Assembly (NCBI RefSeq): GCF_001735805.1
Contig: NZ_CP017248.1
Span: forward strand, 62,001-126,000
Direction: 5' to 3'
Length of the DNA: 64,000 bases
From: Streptomyces fodineus
GTDB taxonomy: Bacteria; Actinomycetota; Actinomycetes; Streptomycetales; Streptomycetaceae
The notes under the pieces are model-generated. The model worked only from the letters and a program-made list of their open reading frames with translations. It was not told the DNA's origin and made no database searches. The position numbers and the translations under genes are program-made. Positions 17,275 through 26,698 of this stretch are shown here, piece after piece; the first letter of the stretch is position 1, and every line of letters starts with the position of its first letter.

Positions 17275-17607
17275 GACGGTGGGACTCCGTTCAGTCAGCG
17301 TGGGGACGAACTCGTTCGAGTGATGAACCGGAGTTCGGACCTGGGGACGAGACGAGGGCCTCCAAGTTCCGGTTGTGACGCCCGACTTGGAGCGTCTCTA
17401 CGTGCTACGCGGTACCCGCAGGTGCCCCTCGCGCTTAAAGAACTACTTGTCGGCCTGCGTACGGCGCGGCCGGGGCTTCTCTGCCGGTGAGCAGCCGGGA
17501 ACGAGCAGCGGGGCCGGGAAGGATGACCCGACGCTGTTGGTTAATCCGGCTCCCTGCGTGACGTCGGCTCAAGACCTGGTTGTGGTCTTGAAGGCCGACG
17601 TTGGCGT
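17275..17607. other. Gene-poor interval before the IS stack
   Basis: No convincing gene. A short forward frame from GTG 17375 begins VTPDLERLYV, which faintly resembles the start of the IS982-type transposase at 59746 (VTPDLDSLAT), but the rest does not match. The interval presumably includes the promoter of the reverse SnoaL-like gene. Confidence 0.3.
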
Positions 17608-17901
17608 ATGGGGAGGGTGTCGGTGTCGTTGCAGCCGCGGGGGTCGGCGGAAGTTCCGGTGGAAACAGCGCAGGTGGCACGTGCTGCCTTTCCCAAGGGC
17701 AGCCTCGCGATCCGGGTCCGGGATGAGCTGGGTGCTCTGTTCACAGACGAGCAGTTCGCGGATCTGTTTCCGGTGCGGGGGAAGCCCGCTTGGTCACCGG
17801 GGCGTCTGGCGATGGTGCTGATGTTGCAGTTCGTCGAGGGACTGACCGACCGGCAGGCCGCTGAGGCGGTGCGGGCCCGCATCGACTGGAAGTTCGCGCT
17901 A
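17608..17901 (+). pseudogene. IS1182-family transposase, N-terminal scrap cut by an IS630
   Basis: The frame reads IRVRDELGALFTDEQFADLF, then [20 protein letters not shown] and DWKFAL. These are the N-terminal hallmarks of IS1182 transposases and align with the complete copy at 56716-58425. The homology ends exactly where the next element begins (TA at 17900-17901), so an IS630 inserted in this gene. The rest of the IS1182 is not found downstream. Confidence 0.85.
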
Positions 17902-19050
17902 CTGAGGTTTGAGGCGGGATGTCGTTGGGGGGTGACGGAATGTGATCGTCGCGGTATGCCGGTTGTGTGAGGTATCCGCAGGGTGGTGGGCTGACGCCTG
18001 AACGGCAGGTGTTTCGCGAGCGGATCCGGATGGAGGCCGCCGAGCGTTTCGTCGCAGGTGCCTCCAACGCGGAGGTCGCCATGGACTTACGGGTGAGTGT
18101 GCGCTCGGTGCAGCGGTGGCGACGGGCCTGGAAGGACGTCGGCACCGAGGGGCTGCGATCGGCTGGACCGGTCTCGAAGCCGAAACTGAGTGACAGGCTG
18201 TTCGCCGTCCTGGAAGTCGAGTTGGCCAAGGGTGCCGCGGCGCACGGCTGGCCGGACCAGACCTGGACTCTGGCCCGGATCAAGACGCTCATCGGGCGGC
18301 GGTTCCACAAGTCGTTCACGCTCTCCGGGATCTCGCTGATGCTGCGACGCCACGGCTGGAGCCACCAGGTCCCCGCGAAGCGTGCGGTGGAACGGGACGA
18401 GGCAGCCGTCGCCGGATGGGTGAAGGAGACCTGGCCATCCGCGGAAGCACCGCGGCGGCGCTCGACGCCTACCTCGTCTTCGAGGACGAGGCCGGCTTCT
18501 CGATGACGCCGCCCACCGCCCGCACCTGGTCCCACCGCGGCGACACCCCCATCGTCCGCGTCCGCGGGCGTTCCCAGCGCCGCATCTCCATCGGGCCGCC
18601 CTGGCCTGCTACAGGACAGGCGAGCGCTCCCGGCTGATCTACCGACCGATCGTCCATGCGGACCACAAGGCCGGCGGCCGCCGAAGCTTCGCCTGGACGG
18701 ACTACCGCGACCTGCTGGCCACAGCCCACCAGCAACTCGGCAGGCCGATCGTCCTGATCTGGGACAATCTCAACGTCCACCGCGACCGCCGATTACGCGA
18801 GTTCATCGACTCCCACGCCTGGATCACCGTCCACTACCTGCCGCCCTATGCGCCACAGCTCAACCCGGTCGAGGGCATCTGGTCCCTCCTGCGAAGGCGC
18901 TGCCAGGCCAACACCGCCTTCACCGACGCCACCCACCTGATGGACACCCTGCGACGCGGCCTTCGCCAGGTCCAATACCGGCCCGACCTCATCGACGGAT
19001 GCCTCACTGGCACCGGCCTCACGATGACGACATCACACCTCAAACCTCAG
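17902..19050 (+). mobile_element. Second type of IS630 element, inactive
   Basis: Near-identical terminal repeats (CTGAGGTTTGAGG...GATGTCGT on the left and its complement at the right end) bracket an IS630-type transposase. The left flank is TA; the right flank is not, so the right neighbour has been replaced. The element is unrelated in sequence to the three 1,418-bp IS630 copies. Confidence 0.8.
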
Positions 19051-19068
19051 AAGCACCAGAGACATTGA
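17967..19068 (+). pseudogene. IS630-family transposase with two frame changes
   Basis: Three frames in succession give a complete protein: HTH region VAMDLRVSVRSVQRWRRAW; then LDAYLVFEDEAGFSMTPPTA with the first catalytic Asp; then LIWDNLNVHRDRRL with the second Asp and YAPQLNPVEGIWSLLRRRCQ with the Glu. The first change near 18430-18445 could be a programmed frameshift, as in several IS630 relatives. The second near 18595 has no such excuse, so the gene is called dead. GTG 17967 is the likely start. Confidence 0.8.
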
Positions 19069-19072
19069 CTTA

Positions 19073-19923
19073 GACGTCGTCTCATTTGGATCGCTGGGTA
19101 ATCTGCACCGTGTGGTGATGGTCGAGCGCATGGTGCCGGACGAGTTGTGGGAGCTGTTCCAGCGGGTGGTACCGCCTGCTCCATCGCGGCCGCAGGGTGG
19201 TGGTCGGCGCCGGTATGGGGATCGTGAGGTGCTGGCCGCGATCATCTTCGTGGCCACGACAGGCTGTACCTGGCGGCAGTTGCCGCCGGTCTTCGGCCCG
19301 TCGGGGCCGACTGCGCACCGGCGCTTCACCGAGTGGACCGCCGCCCGGGTCTGGGCGAAGCTGCACCGCCTCATCCTCGACGAGCTGGGCTCGCGCGGAG
19401 AGCTTGACTGGTCGCGCTGCGCCATCGACTCGGTGAACATGCGGGCCCTGAAAGGGGGGACCTGACAGGTCCGAATCCTGTGGACCGGGGCAAGAAAGGC
19501 TCGAAGATCCACTTGATCACCGAGCGGACCGGTTTACCCCTCTCCATCGGGATTTCCGGCGCGAACCTGCACGACAGCCAGGCACTCGAGCCACTCGTGT
19601 GCGGCATCCCGCCGATCCGATCCCGCCGCGGCCCGCGCCGACGACGGCCCGCCAAGCTGCACGCGGACAAGGGCTACGACTACGACCACCTGCGCCGATG
19701 GCTACGCCAGCGAGGCATCCGGCACCGCATCGCCCGCAAGGGCATCGAGTCCTCCACCCGGCTGGGCCGGCATCGCTGGACGATCGAGCGCACGATGTCC
19801 TGGCTGGGCGGCTGCCGCCGTTTGCACCGACGCTACGAACGCAAGGCCGAGCACTTCCTGGCCTTCACCGCCATTGCCTGCAACCTCATCTGCTACCGCC
19901 GACTCACCAAATGAGACGACGTC
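19073..19923 (+). mobile_element. IS5-family insertion sequence, 851 bp, with TTA target duplication
   Basis: Perfect terminal repeats GACGTCGTCTCATTTGG lie at both ends, with TTA directly outside each (19070-19072 and 19924-19926). The element contains two overlapping transposase frames joined by a slippery sequence. Size, TNA-type duplication and structure fit the IS5 group that uses frameshifting. Confidence 0.92.
19112..19914 (+). CDS. IS5-family transposase made by programmed -1 frameshift
   Basis: The first frame (19112-19465) encodes the N-terminal part: ELFQRVVPPAPSRPQGGG, then VATTGCTWRQLPPVFGPSG and WSRCAIDSVNMRALKGG. At 19451-19459 the run AAAGGGGGG allows a -1 slip, after which the second frame reads LTGPNPVDRGKKGSKIHLIT and the catalytic HADKGYDYDHLRRWL and GRHRWTIERTMSWL to the stop at 19914. 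Both halves are intact, so the element is probably functional. Frameshifting is inferred from the slippery run and the known behaviour of this IS group. Confidence 0.88.
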
Positions 19924-19935
19924 TTAGAGGTTGTC

Positions 19936-20160
19936 TCACGCGGCAAGTTCCGCGAGCTTCTTGTAGCAGGTCAGGGCGGCGGCCAGGCGGAGGAGGGCGA
20001 GGAAGCGCGAGCCCTTTCGTTCGTATCGGACGGTGAGGCGGCAGTAGCCGAAGAGCCAGGCGATCGACCGTTCGATCTTCCAGCGATGCCGACCGAGGCG
20101 TCCGCCGGACTCGATGCCGGGCCGCGCGATGCGCGCGACGAGCCCGCGCTCGCGCAGCCA
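19936..20160 (-). pseudogene. C-terminal scrap of another IS5-family transposase
   Basis: The reverse frame reads WLRERGLVARIARPGIESGG, then GRHRWKIERSIAWLFGYCRL and LRLAAALTCYKKLAELAA to the stop at 19936. This is the C-terminal third of a distinct IS5-family transposase. It is cut at 20160, where an MBL hydrolase frame begins on the other strand. Confidence 0.85.
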
Positions 20161-20161
20161 G

Positions 20162-21056
20162 GCGTCACCCGGGCGTCGGTGGGCGCCGGGCAGATCGCCG
20201 CGAGGCAGTTCGCCGGCGGCGAGGCCCTCGCGGGGCTGCGTGCCGAGCACGGCTTCTCCGCTCTGGTCACCGTTCAAAGCGGGAACGCGAGCAGCATGCT
20301 GCTGTTCGATACCGGAGCGTCGCCGGACGGGCTGGCGGTGAACGCCGAGCGTCTTGGCATCGATGTCGGCGGCCTGCAGGGCGTCGTACTCAGCCACGGA
20401 CACTTCGACCACGTGGGCGGCTTCGACGGCCCGGCCCGGCTCCGGCCTGCCGCTGACCGTCCACCCCGCGGTCTGGACCCGCCGCCGCCTGGAACTACCC
20501 GCCGGCCAGGGTCTGGAGATGCCCACGCTGTCACGGGGTGCCCTCGAACGCGAAGGGTTCGAGGTGATCGAGCGGCGGCAGCCGTCGCTGCTGACCGGTG
20601 GCATCCTGATCACCGGCGAGGTGGACCGCGTCACCGAGTTCGAGCACGGCATGCCGCGGGCACACCAGGCCTGGGACGGGAGCGGCTGGCGACACGACCC
20701 CGCCGTCATCGACGACCAGGCACTCGTCATCAACGTGCGCGGCCGGGGACTTGTCATCATCACCGGGTGCGGGCACGCCGGAGTGGTCAATCATCCGGCA
20801 CGCCATGAGGCTGACCGGTGTCAGCAAACTGCTGGCCCTCATCGGCGGCTTCCGCCTGGGCGGTCCCGCCTTCGAGCCGGTCATCGGGCCGACGGTGGCC
20901 GCGCTCACCGAACTCGCACCCGAGCTGATCGCCCCCGGTCACTGCACCGGCTGGCGCGCCCAGCACACCCTCGCCGCGGCCCTCCCGGACGCATGGGTCC
21001 AGACCAGCGTCGGAACCACTTACACACTCAGCGCCCCCAGGGCGGGTGATGCCTGA
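20162..21056 (+). pseudogene. MBL-fold metallo-hydrolase, N-truncated and frameshifted
   Basis: Sequence over three frames gives FSALVTVQSGNASSMLLFDT, the metal-binding SHGHFDHVGG, later LVIITGCGHAGVVN and finally SKLLALIGGFRLGG. The order, including a GCGHAGVVN block after the HxHxDH motif, resembles the COG1237-type MBL hydrolases. Frame changes near 20450 and 20790 and a missing start, where an IS5 scrap has replaced it, make it non-functional. Without sequencing error it is a relic. Confidence 0.8.
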
Positions 21057-21284
21057 TCCCGGTTCAGCAGTCCCTGCTCGAACAGTGCAAGAGGAAGTGC
21101 AGCGTCGCCGTACGCGAACGTGCTGCCGGGGTGCCTCGGATGACACCCCGGGCGGTGTAAGCCGGCCGGCTCCCGCGTGAGTGTGCGGAGAATCGGGATC
21201 ACGGACGAGGCCGGCAGGCTCTCGTCCGCAGCCAGAGCAGTCCAGCGGTCCGCCTATGAGCGCGGCGCAGGTCTGCTGGTCCTG

Positions 21285-21360
21285 GCCGTACACGCGGCCG
21301 CGCAGCAGCCGCTCATCGCCGTACACGCGGCCGAGCAGCAACTGCTCATCGCCGTTCATC
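21285..21360 (+). repeat. 33-bp tandem repeat, two copies plus a partial third
   Basis: Units start GCCGTACACGCGGCCG at 21285 and 21318, and a diverged third starts at 21351 (GCCGTTCATC). Because 33 is a multiple of three, the repeat keeps frame in the short forward frame that spans it. Minisatellite or remnant of a repeat-containing gene. Confidence 0.65.
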
Positions 21361-21599
21361 CGTCCAGCGTTCCCGCCGCCACCGACAACAGAGGCCGCAT
21401 GGCGACAGGCCCGACCTGGACGGAGGAGGCGTCCGCTGACCGGGACAAGTCCTGACACCGGCCGCTGCCGCGACGGGCCGTTCGGGGCCCACTGCTCCTT
21501 CAGGGGGGACCGGAGCAGGGAGCGGGCCCGAACGGGTACGGAGCCTGCTGACACCGTTGTCGCACACCCGTCGTTCCCTGTCCGGTCGCCCCGGTCTGC

Positions 21600-21784
21600 C
21601 CGGCGCGCTGGAGTGGGGCTTTGCGAGTAGCGTGGCTGATACGACGTGCTCATGGGCCGCTCCCGCTGCCGGCCTCTCCGTCGCTTTTTGCGTCCGCTGC
21701 CGGTCGTGGCGTGACATTCCCCTTGCGGCCCGGGCGCTGAATTCTCATGAAGCGGAATTCCGGACAAGTACTGGAGGGGCGATC
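21600..21784 (+). promoter_or_regulatory. Leader/promoter region conserved between two hydrolase paralogues
   Basis: Blocks CGGCGCGCTGGAGTGGGG...CGAGTAGCGTGG (from 21601) and GGGCGCTGAATTCTC...CGATCATGGCC (to the start codon) recur, with scattered differences, upstream of the paralogue on the other strand (43798-43983). Conservation of non-coding sequence outside the genes suggests it holds the promoter and ribosome site (GGAGGGG before ATG 21785). Confidence 0.4.
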
Positions 21785-22612
21785 ATGGCCTTCGCCACTG
21801 CCGAGGACGGCACGCAGATCTATTTCAAGGACTGGGGATCGGGTCAACCGGTGGTCTTCTCCCATGGCTGGCCGCTGATCGCGGACGCGTGGGATCCGCA
21901 GCTGATGCTGATGGCGGACAACGGCTTCCGGGTCGTGGCCCACGACCGGCGCGGGGGCGGACGCTCGGGCCAGCCCTGGACGGGGAACGACCTCGACACT
22001 TACGCCGAAGATCTCGCCTCCGTCATCGAGGCCCTCGGCCTCCGCAACATGATCCTGGTCGGTCACTCGACCGGTGGCGGAGAGGTCACGCGCTACATCG
22101 GCCGGCACGGCACGGGCCGTGTCTCCAAGGCGGTCCTGCTGGGTGCGATCCCCCCGTTGATGCTCAAGACGGATGCGAATCCGGAGGGGCTGCCGATCGA
22201 GGTCTTCGACGAGATCAGGAAAGGCGTGCTGACGGACCGTTCCCAGTTCTACAAGGACCTCAGTGCCCCCTTCTACGGCGCCAACCGCGAAGGAGCGACC
22301 GTCTCCCAGGGAACCCGCGACGAGTTCTGGCTCTGGAGCATGACGGTCGGCATCAAGGCCGCCTACGACTGTGTCAAGGCGTTCTCGGAGACCGACCTCA
22401 CCGAGGACCTGAGGACGTTCGACATTCCCACGCTGATCATTCACGGCGACGACGACCAGATCGTCCCCATCGTGGCCTCCGCGGAGAAATCGTCGCAGCT
22501 CGTCAAGGACGTGACCTTCAAGGTCTACTCGGGTGCTCCGCACGGTCTGTCGATGGTTCCCGAGTTCGCGGAACGGTTCAATGCCGACCTCCTCGAATTC
22601 GCCCGCGGCTGA
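21785..22612 (+). CDS. Alpha/beta hydrolase, non-heme chloroperoxidase type, 275 aa
   Basis: The start at ATG 21785 ([17 protein letters not shown]) is supported by GGAGGGG upstream and by the paralogue. The catalytic triad is visible: Ser95 in [10 protein letters not shown], Asp in [11 protein letters not shown] and His in [12 protein letters not shown]. Such enzymes are cofactor-free esterases or perhydrolases that can halogenate through peracids; the natural substrate is unknown. A paralogue of the same length lies at 42970-43797, and a third C-terminal scrap at 46907-47026. It is followed after 53 bp by an MDR reductase, possibly co-transcribed. Confidence 0.93.
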   Translation: MAFATAEDGTQIYFKDWGSGQPVVFSHGWPLIADAWDPQLMLMADNGFRVVAHDRRGGGRSGQPWTGNDLDTYAEDLASVIEALGLRNMILVGHSTGGGEVTRYIGRHGTGRVSKAVLLGAIPPLMLKTDANPEGLPIEVFDEIRKGVLTDRSQFYKDLSAPFYGANREGATVSQGTRDEFWLWSMTVGIKAAYDCVKAFSETDLTEDLRTFDIPTLIIHGDDDQIVPIVASAEKSSQLVKDVTFKVYSGAPHGLSMVPEFAERFNADLLEFARG

Positions 22613-22665
22613 CCGGCGTGATTCAGGCGCTCCGGTGACAGCCGCTGAGAGACGGAAGGTCACCC

Positions 22666-23736
22666 ATGCCTCACTCCATGCGCGCGCTCGTGGCCGTAAG
22701 GGCCGGCGAGCCCGCCGACGTGCTGCGGCTGGAATCCCGGCCTGTTCCCACGCCGGAGGCCGGTCAGGCGCTGATCCGTGTGAACGCGACTCCCATTCAC
22801 GCCAGTGATCTGCACGTGCTGCGTGGCCGCTACGGTTTCTCCCCCGAATTCCCCGTTGTCGGGGGCCACATGGAATGCGTGGGCCGCATCGAGGCCCTGG
22901 GCCTGCACACCGAGGGACTGAAGATCGGCGAGCGTGTGGTGGCCGTTGCCGTACCGGCCGTACCCGGGCCGCGTGTGGCCGGCACCTGGCAGGAATACCT
23001 TGTCGCCGATACGCACAGGCTGCTGCCGGTCCCTGACCATCTGAGCGACTCCAGCGCCTGCCAACTCGCTGTCAACCCGCTGACCGCGCTGCTCCTCGTG
23101 ACGCGCGAACTCGATGTACAGCCGGGTGAATGGTTGTTGCAGACGGCCGCGGGCTCCACCGTGGGCCGGCTCGTCATCCAGTTGTCCGGGCATCTGGGTA
23201 TTCGCACGATCAATGTCGTACGGCGACGTGGTGCCGTCGAGGAGATAGAAGCGCTCGGTGGTGACGAGGTCATCTGCACGCAGGACGAGGACCTGGTGCA
23301 GCGGGTGGCTGAGATCGCGGGGCCGGTCGGCGTGCGGAAGGCCGTCGACTGTGTCGCGGGTCCCGTGGGTGCCCAGGTGTCCCAGGCGTTGGCGCCGGGA
23401 GGGGAACTCGTGGTCTACGGCGCGCTCTCGACCCATCGGCAGACCGACCCTGCGGCACTGACGATCCCGCTGCAGGCACGCTCGCTCATCTACGAGACGA
23501 AAACGGTCCGCGGCTTCTGGCTGAACCGCTGGTTCGGCACCACCTCACCCGAGATTGCGCTGCGCGCGCTGTCCCGGGTTCGCGGTCTCGTCGCTGATGA
23601 GGTGCTGAGCATCCCCCAGGGCCGGCCGTTCCCGCTCGAACGCTTCGCTGAAGCCGTCTCGCTCGCCGAAGCGCCCGCGCACGGCACCAAACCACTCTTC
23701 GTCTTCGAAGACGGCCGGGACGAAGGCGACAGGTAG
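22666..23736 (+). CDS. Medium-chain dehydrogenase/reductase (alcohol dehydrogenase / enoyl reductase-like), 356 aa
   Basis: The N-terminal GroES-like catalytic domain is seen in ALIRVNATPIHASDLHVLRG and FPVVGGHMECVGRIEALG. A Rossmann domain with a diverged nucleotide loop (LQTAAGSTVGRLVIQLSGHL) and KAVDCVAGPVGAQVSQALAP follows. Zinc ligands typical of true alcohol dehydrogenases are not obvious, and the sequence looks more like the 2-enoyl thioester reductase (MECR/ETR-like) branch. It is probably NADPH dependent. The gene is intact and lies 53 bp after the hydrolase. Substrate unknown. Confidence 0.87.
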   Translation: MPHSMRALVAVRAGEPADVLRLESRPVPTPEAGQALIRVNATPIHASDLHVLRGRYGFSPEFPVVGGHMECVGRIEALGLHTEGLKIGERVVAVAVPAVPGPRVAGTWQEYLVADTHRLLPVPDHLSDSSACQLAVNPLTALLLVTRELDVQPGEWLLQTAAGSTVGRLVIQLSGHLGIRTINVVRRRGAVEEIEALGGDEVICTQDEDLVQRVAEIAGPVGVRKAVDCVAGPVGAQVSQALAPGGELVVYGALSTHRQTDPAALTIPLQARSLIYETKTVRGFWLNRWFGTTSPEIALRALSRVRGLVADEVLSIPQGRPFPLERFAEAVSLAEAPAHGTKPLFVFEDGRDEGDR

Positions 23737-23944
23737 GAAGCGGCACGCTATGTGGACTGGCCGCCGACCGTGAATTGGGGCCGGTATCCGGGTGTCGTCT
23801 CACATGCGTCGCTGCGGCATCCAATACACGCTCGTCGCGAGGACGCTTTTGCGTGGGAACCCTGCGTGCGCGACAGCCCGGCCGACCCGGCACTGGCCCG
23901 AAATGCAGGTGAAGATCGCGAGTCGGCCTTCTCTCTCGGCGCGA

Positions 23945-24120
23945 GTCGCGCCGCGTATGAGCCCGGGCCTCATATGGGCCGCTTGCCCGGCCAACTGCCG
24001 GCAATTTTTCCGCTCGACGGCCGACAGCGGCCAGAGCAGGTAGGCACGTGCCGTGGCCCAGGGCTCAACCCGTCTGAACCTGCCCACTATCCAGGCCATG
24101 ACCTCGTCGAAAATCGCCCA
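23945..24120 (-). pseudogene. N-terminal scrap of an IS701-family transposase
   Basis: The reverse frame reads FDEVMAWIVGRFRRVEPWAT, then ARAYLLWPLSAVERKNCRQL and AGQAAHMRPGLIRG. The pattern RFxRVEPxxxARAYLxxLLxxxERKN is the opening of IS701 transposases. It fades on both sides, leaving about 58 codons and no catalytic residues. Confidence 0.7.
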
Positions 24121-24212
24121 CCACCTGGCCCGCGGCCACCGCACAGCCTTCAGGAGTCCACACAACCCCTGATGATCACGCGGTGGCCATTCCTGCTACG
24201 GGCAGGCAGTGT

Positions 24213-24566
24213 TCACGCGTCGTAGTATTCGCAGTCGTCGCCCTGGACGCGCGCCCCCAGCACCCCAGCGATCTGCCGCATCTTCTTGAGAAGGAGTTCA
24301 TCCGGGTGCTTCACCACGATCTGCCCCGCTCCCCAGTCCAACCAGGCGCCGTGAGTGTCCCGTTCGGGGTGGGTGACCATCTGGGCCAGCCACTCGTGCC
24401 GGTACTCCAACACTGCGTCCTGGCCCCGCGGAGAAACCCGGGCCACCTGAACCATCTCCAGTTCCGGGTCGGCAGCGACCACCGCCGCCCACTCCTGCGT
24501 CGTTATCTGCTCGCCCTCATCCACCCACCACGGCGTACGTCTGGTGATGTGCACGTCATAGCCCAT
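24213..24566 (-). CDS. Small conserved hypothetical protein, 117 aa
   Basis: The product begins MGYDVHITRRTPWWVDEGEQ and continues with a compact alpha/beta pattern (WAAVVAADPELEMVQVARVS, then GAGQIVVKHPDELLLKKMRQ) and an acidic end (GDDCEYYDA). The MGYDxHITRR start is a recognisable theme among small bacterial proteins of unknown function. It has no membrane span or metal motif. It is a single reverse gene with native codon use. Function unknown. Confidence 0.8.
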   Translation of the reverse strand: MGYDVHITRRTPWWVDEGEQITTQEWAAVVAADPELEMVQVARVSPRGQDAVLEYRHEWLAQMVTHPERDTHGAWLDWGAGQIVVKHPDELLLKKMRQIAGVLGARVQGDDCEYYDA

Positions 24567-24905
24567 GCCCGCACACTAAGGGGCGCCACTGACACCACGG
24601 ACGCGATCACGAAGCCACACTGGAGTACTAGTCGCCGAGTGAGTGGTGACCGAGCAGGAACTCGACGAACTTGCCCCCATGTCGGCGATCTTGCCGTTGC
24701 AGCGTGTCCTGGCGCCACCACAGAGACCGGGGTACGAGATCGCCCGCAACTCCCTGATTGATCAGCCCGTGAGTGGAGGTGCGAACGCCCCCAGAGGCCC
24801 CCCACCATCTCTCACCGCAAAATGGATATAAGCCGCTCCCGCTCCCCGCGGAGACGATATCGGCGATTCGGAGGCACAGGCGATGTCCCCAGCCCGAGCC
24901 GATGG

Positions 24906-26585
24906 ATGACGATCGGCGACTTCCTGCTCCGGCGTCTGGAGGAGGCCGGCGTCGGCCACCTCTTCGGTGTCCCCGGTGACTTCAATCTCGAACTGCTGCA
25001 GCAGCTCCAGGACACGGGCACGCTGAAATGGGTCGGCAACTGCAGTGAATTGAACGCGTCCTACGCAGCGGATGGCTATGCCCGGCTGAACGGCATGGGC
25101 GCGCTGCTCGTGACGAACGCCGTCGGCGCCCTGAGCGCGATCAACGGGGTCGCCGGCTCCTACAGCGAGCACGTGCCGGTGGTCTGTATCTGCGGGTCGA
25201 TACCGCTCAAGTCCATCGATCGTGGCCTGGGGATGCACCACACGATGGCCGACGGCACATGGGACCGCTTCCTCGGCGCCTACGCGCAGGTGACCGCCGC
25301 CCAGGCCAGGCTGACCCCGCACAACGCGGTCACCGAGATCGACAGGCTGATCCTCACCGCCTGGCGGGAAAAGCTCCCGGTGTACCTGGAACTGCCCTCC
25401 GACATCGCCTATCTCGACATCGAGGTTCCCCAGGCCCCGCTGGTACTCGCGCAACCGCCCAGCGACCCGGAACGGCTGCGGTCGTGCGTCACCGCGATCG
25501 CAGCCCACCTGTCCGCCGCCAAGTCACCGGCGGTCCTGGTGGATCTGGACGTGGACCGGTTCGGCGTGGCAGCCGACGTCATGGGGCTGGCCGAGAAGAT
25601 GCGGCTTCCCGTAGCAGTGATCAGCACAGCCAAGGCGGTCATCGACGAAACGTTCCCCCATTACGTCGGCATCTACAACGGCCAGGCAAGCGAACCGCAC
25701 GTGCGCGCGGCGATCGAGACCAGCGACTGCCTGCTCTCCATCGGCTACCGGCCGATCGAGGTGACCACGGGCGACTTCACCGCTTCGCTGCCCGCCGACA
25801 CGATCCACGCCCGGAGCCACTCGGTGGACGTCGGCGATGACAACTATCAGGCGGTGACGCTCCAGGAAGTCATCCGCGGCGTACTGGACGCCGTCCCGCG
25901 CGTCACGAGCCGCGCCGTACCGCAGCGGCCCGCGGCGACGGGAGCCCTGGCGAACGGATCCGCCCGCCTGACGCAGGCCGCGTACTGGCAGGCGGTCCAG
26001 GGCTACCTCCGGGCGGGTGACGTGCTCCTCCTCGACAACGGCACCTCGTACGCTCTTCTCGGCCTTAGCCTCCCGCCGGGCTGCACCTTCGTCGGATCGA
26101 TCAACTGGGGCTCGATCGGCTACTCGGTCGCAGCCCTGCTCGGCACGCTGACCGCAGCACCAGACCGTCGCCACCTGCTGTTCCTGGGCGACGGCTCATT
26201 CCAGCTGACCGCGCAGGAGCTGTCGACCATCCTGCGGCACGACCACAAGCCGGTGATCTTCCTGATCAACCACGGCGGATACACCATCGAACGCGGTTAC
26301 CTCGGCAGAACCGAGCAGTACAACGACATCGCGACCTGGGCTTACGCGGATCTACCGAGGGTGCTCCGCCCGGACACCACGGCGCGATCGTTCGTCGTCA
26401 AGACCACCGCGGACCTGGCGGAGGCCCTCAGCGCGCCCAACGACACGCTGATCTTCATCGAAGCGGTCATGGATCCCTACGACGCTCCCGCCGCGGTCAT
26501 GGCCAGCAGCAACACCGGCGCGGACATCGACTACGGGCCTCGCGGCCCGCAGCACCGCGACAACGTACAGCTCAGGCCCGCCTGA
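24906..26585 (+). CDS. Thiamine-diphosphate 2-oxo acid decarboxylase (pyruvate/indolepyruvate decarboxylase family), 559 aa
   Basis: ATG 24906 gives the family N-terminus MTIGDFLLRRLEEAGVGHLF; the open frame extends to 24822 but the extra 28 residues are Arg/Ser-rich and unlike the family. Catalytic E48 sits in NCSELNASYAADGYAR. The paired histidines of decarboxylases are in GLGMHHTMADGTW. The C-terminal ThDP/Mg site is GDGSFQLTAQEL...NHGGYTIE. These features mark a non-oxidative decarboxylase making an aldehyde from pyruvate, indolepyruvate, phenylpyruvate or branched oxo acids; specificity cannot be read here. It converges with the P450 operon. Confidence 0.92.
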   Translation: MTIGDFLLRRLEEAGVGHLFGVPGDFNLELLQQLQDTGTLKWVGNCSELNASYAADGYARLNGMGALLVTNAVGALSAINGVAGSYSEHVPVVCICGSIPLKSIDRGLGMHHTMADGTWDRFLGAYAQVTAAQARLTPHNAVTEIDRLILTAWREKLPVYLELPSDIAYLDIEVPQAPLVLAQPPSDPERLRSCVTAIAAHLSAAKSPAVLVDLDVDRFGVAADVMGLAEKMRLPVAVISTAKAVIDETFPHYVGIYNGQASEPHVRAAIETSDCLLSIGYRPIEVTTGDFTASLPADTIHARSHSVDVGDDNYQAVTLQEVIRGVLDAVPRVTSRAVPQRPAATGALANGSARLTQAAYWQAVQGYLRAGDVLLLDNGTSYALLGLSLPPGCTFVGSINWGSIGYSVAALLGTLTAAPDRRHLLFLGDGSFQLTAQELSTILRHDHKPVIFLINHGGYTIERGYLGRTEQYNDIATWAYADLPRVLRPDTTARSFVVKTTADLAEALSAPNDTLIFIEAVMDPYDAPAAVMASSNTGADIDYGPRGPQHRDNVQLRPA

Positions 26586-26698
26586 CTCCCCCGCCGAACA
26601 AGCCGGGACAAGCGGCAGGTCCGGATGTTGGATCGGTGGGACGCAGCCCAGCACGCGTCGAGTCTGAACGCGTTGACCGGCGCAGGAGGCAGTGCCGC

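Larger units (their letters stand above)
21057..21784. other. Gene-poor interval with a 33-bp tandem repeat and a conserved leader
   Basis: No gene could be supported with confidence. A short frame from GTG 21177 crosses the tandem repeat at 21285-21360 and would encode repeats of an 11-residue unit (AVHAAAQQPLI). The right end (from about 21600) is a leader region conserved upstream of the second chloroperoxidase paralogue. Confidence 0.4.

Noticed and set aside
17375..17470. Start of an IS982 transposase (VTPDLERLYV)
   Set aside because: Similarity to the gene at 59746 is limited to the first five residues; nothing further matches.
21285..21360. CRISPR array
   Set aside because: Only two and a half contiguous 33-bp units without spacers; no cas genes anywhere in the window.
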